A stretch of 6,277 nt of DNA from an uncultured Pseudomonadota bacterium (GTDB lineage: Bacteria > Desulfobacterota_B > Binatia > UBA9968): positions 1-6,277 of the forward strand of contig CAMLCX010000298.1 of NCBI GenBank assembly GCA_946478635.1, in the 5' to 3' direction. The notes beneath the pieces are model-generated. The model worked only from the letters and a program-made list of their open reading frames with translations. It searched no databases and was not told the DNA's origin. Of this stretch, positions 5,688 to 6,277 are shown in pieces. Made by a program: the position numbers and the translations under genes. Position 1 is the first letter of the stretch. Every line of letters starts with the position of its first letter.

Positions 5688-6277
5688 TCACCCAAGAACA
5701 ACGCGTATATGGTGCGTTGCACTGTCATCGGCGAGGGGGATAGACATGCTGTCGCGTGGGAGCGCTGCGCCATCGAATTCGACAGACGATACTCCCCGCG
5801 TAACCGCCTGGGGGTTCTCAACGGTGATTTCGTAGCGCGCTGAGTGATAGCGAAATGTGATGTCAAAGCCCTTCCATGTGCGTGGGATACAAGGGTCGAG
5901 ATAAAGCATCGTGCCCCGCACCCGAAAGCCGAGAATCCACTCTATCCCGGCCCGATACATCCAACCCGCGGATCCGGTGTACCATGTCCAGCCGCCGCGG
6001 CCGGCGTGTGGCGGTTCGGCATAAATATCAGCGGCGATGACGTACGGTTCGACTTTGTACTGGAAAACGCCGGCGCGGGTATTCGCGTGATTGATCGGGT
6101 TCAAGAGCGAAAAAAGTTTGCCGGCTTTATCTCCGTCGCCGAGCACGGCGAAGGCAATGACGGACCAGATCGCCGCATGAGTATATTGGCCGCCGTTTTC
6201 GCGGACGCCGGGCAAGTATCCTTTGATGTAGCCCGGGTCCGGGCTCGCGAGATCAAAGGGCGGGGTGAAGAGGAGGA
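5688..6277 (-). CDS. GH94-family protein, C-terminal part; cyclic beta-1,2-glucan synthase-like (partial)
   Basis: The reading frame is open to the right edge of the window, so only the last 195 residues are seen. The TTG at 6215 that could pass as a start is internal: the residues before it (LLFTPPFDLASPDPGYIKGY) continue the family pattern. GH94 hallmarks are RENGGQYTHAA (from residue 25) and WYTGSAGWMYR, with T100-G101 of TGSAGW. In GH94 phosphorylases the equivalent His and Thr-Gly contact phosphate. The ending (YEITVENP, then SVEFDGAALP and ATHHIRVVLG) closely resembles the C-terminus of NdvB/ChvB, the large inner-membrane enzyme that makes periplasmic cyclic beta-1,2-glucan from UDP-glucose. 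In NdvB this domain trims chain length by phosphorolysis. A free-standing cello- or related disaccharide phosphorylase is the alternative, because the catalytic Asp and any glycosyltransferase domain would lie outside the window. No disruption is seen in the visible part. Confidence 0.85.
   Translation of the reverse strand, partial: LLFTPPFDLASPDPGYIKGYLPGVRENGGQYTHAAIWSVIAFAVLGDGDKAGKLFSLLNPINHANTRAGVFQYKVEPYVIAADIYAEPPHAGRGGWTWYTGSAGWMYRAGIEWILGFRVRGTMLYLDPCIPRTWKGFDITFRYHSARYEITVENPQAVTRGVSSVEFDGAALPRDSMSIPLADDSATHHIRVVLG

Noticed and set aside
6213..6215. TTG as start of a 175-residue GH94-like protein
   Set aside because: The frame stays open to the window edge and the upstream residues continue the GH94 pattern, so the codon is internal.

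Overview
The window looks like chromosomal DNA of a free-living, moderately GC-rich Gram-negative-type bacterium. Two things hint at Verrucomicrobiota or a related soil lineage: the small Lys/Ala-rich protein with repeated TMS...W motifs, and the palindromic intergenic repeats. That placement rests on memory of sequence style and is tentative. No rRNA, tRNA, CRISPR array, transposase gene or phage gene is visible.

Layout. Positions 1-326 hold no convincing gene. They contain a perfect 14-bp palindrome (66-79), a probable promoter (192-220) and a Shine-Dalgarno site for lon. Positions 327-2792 (+) encode a complete ATP-dependent Lon protease with all catalytic residues intact. Positions 2793-3159 lie between two convergent genes. 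They contain a GC-rich hairpin just after lon, then a block of nested inverted repeats (2833-3163) bounded by CTAGTGT/ACACTAG whose right end contains the stop codon of the next gene. Positions 3160-4893 (-) encode a complete phosphohexomutase (phosphoglucomutase/phosphomannomutase). Positions 4894-5156 are non-coding with minor repeats. Positions 5157-5495 (-) encode a 112-residue, strongly basic protein with a helical N-terminus and two copies of a 40-residue unit. Positions 5688-6277 (-) are the C-terminal end of a GH94-type protein, closest in style to cyclic beta-1,2-glucan synthase (NdvB/ChvB); the gene runs off the right edge.

How the genes fit together. The three minus-strand genes are co-oriented (GH94, then the small protein, then phosphohexomutase), but gaps of 192 and 263 bp make one tight operon uncertain. 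A biochemical link is reasonable: phosphoglucomutase produces glucose-1-phosphate, the precursor of UDP-glucose, which glucan synthases consume; a GH94 phosphorylase would also release a sugar-1-phosphate. Lon is a separate housekeeping/stress gene transcribed towards them.

The best candidates for something undescribed are the composite inverted-repeat element at the pgm stop codon and the TMS...W tandem-repeat protein. I see no clear evidence of a new multi-gene system.
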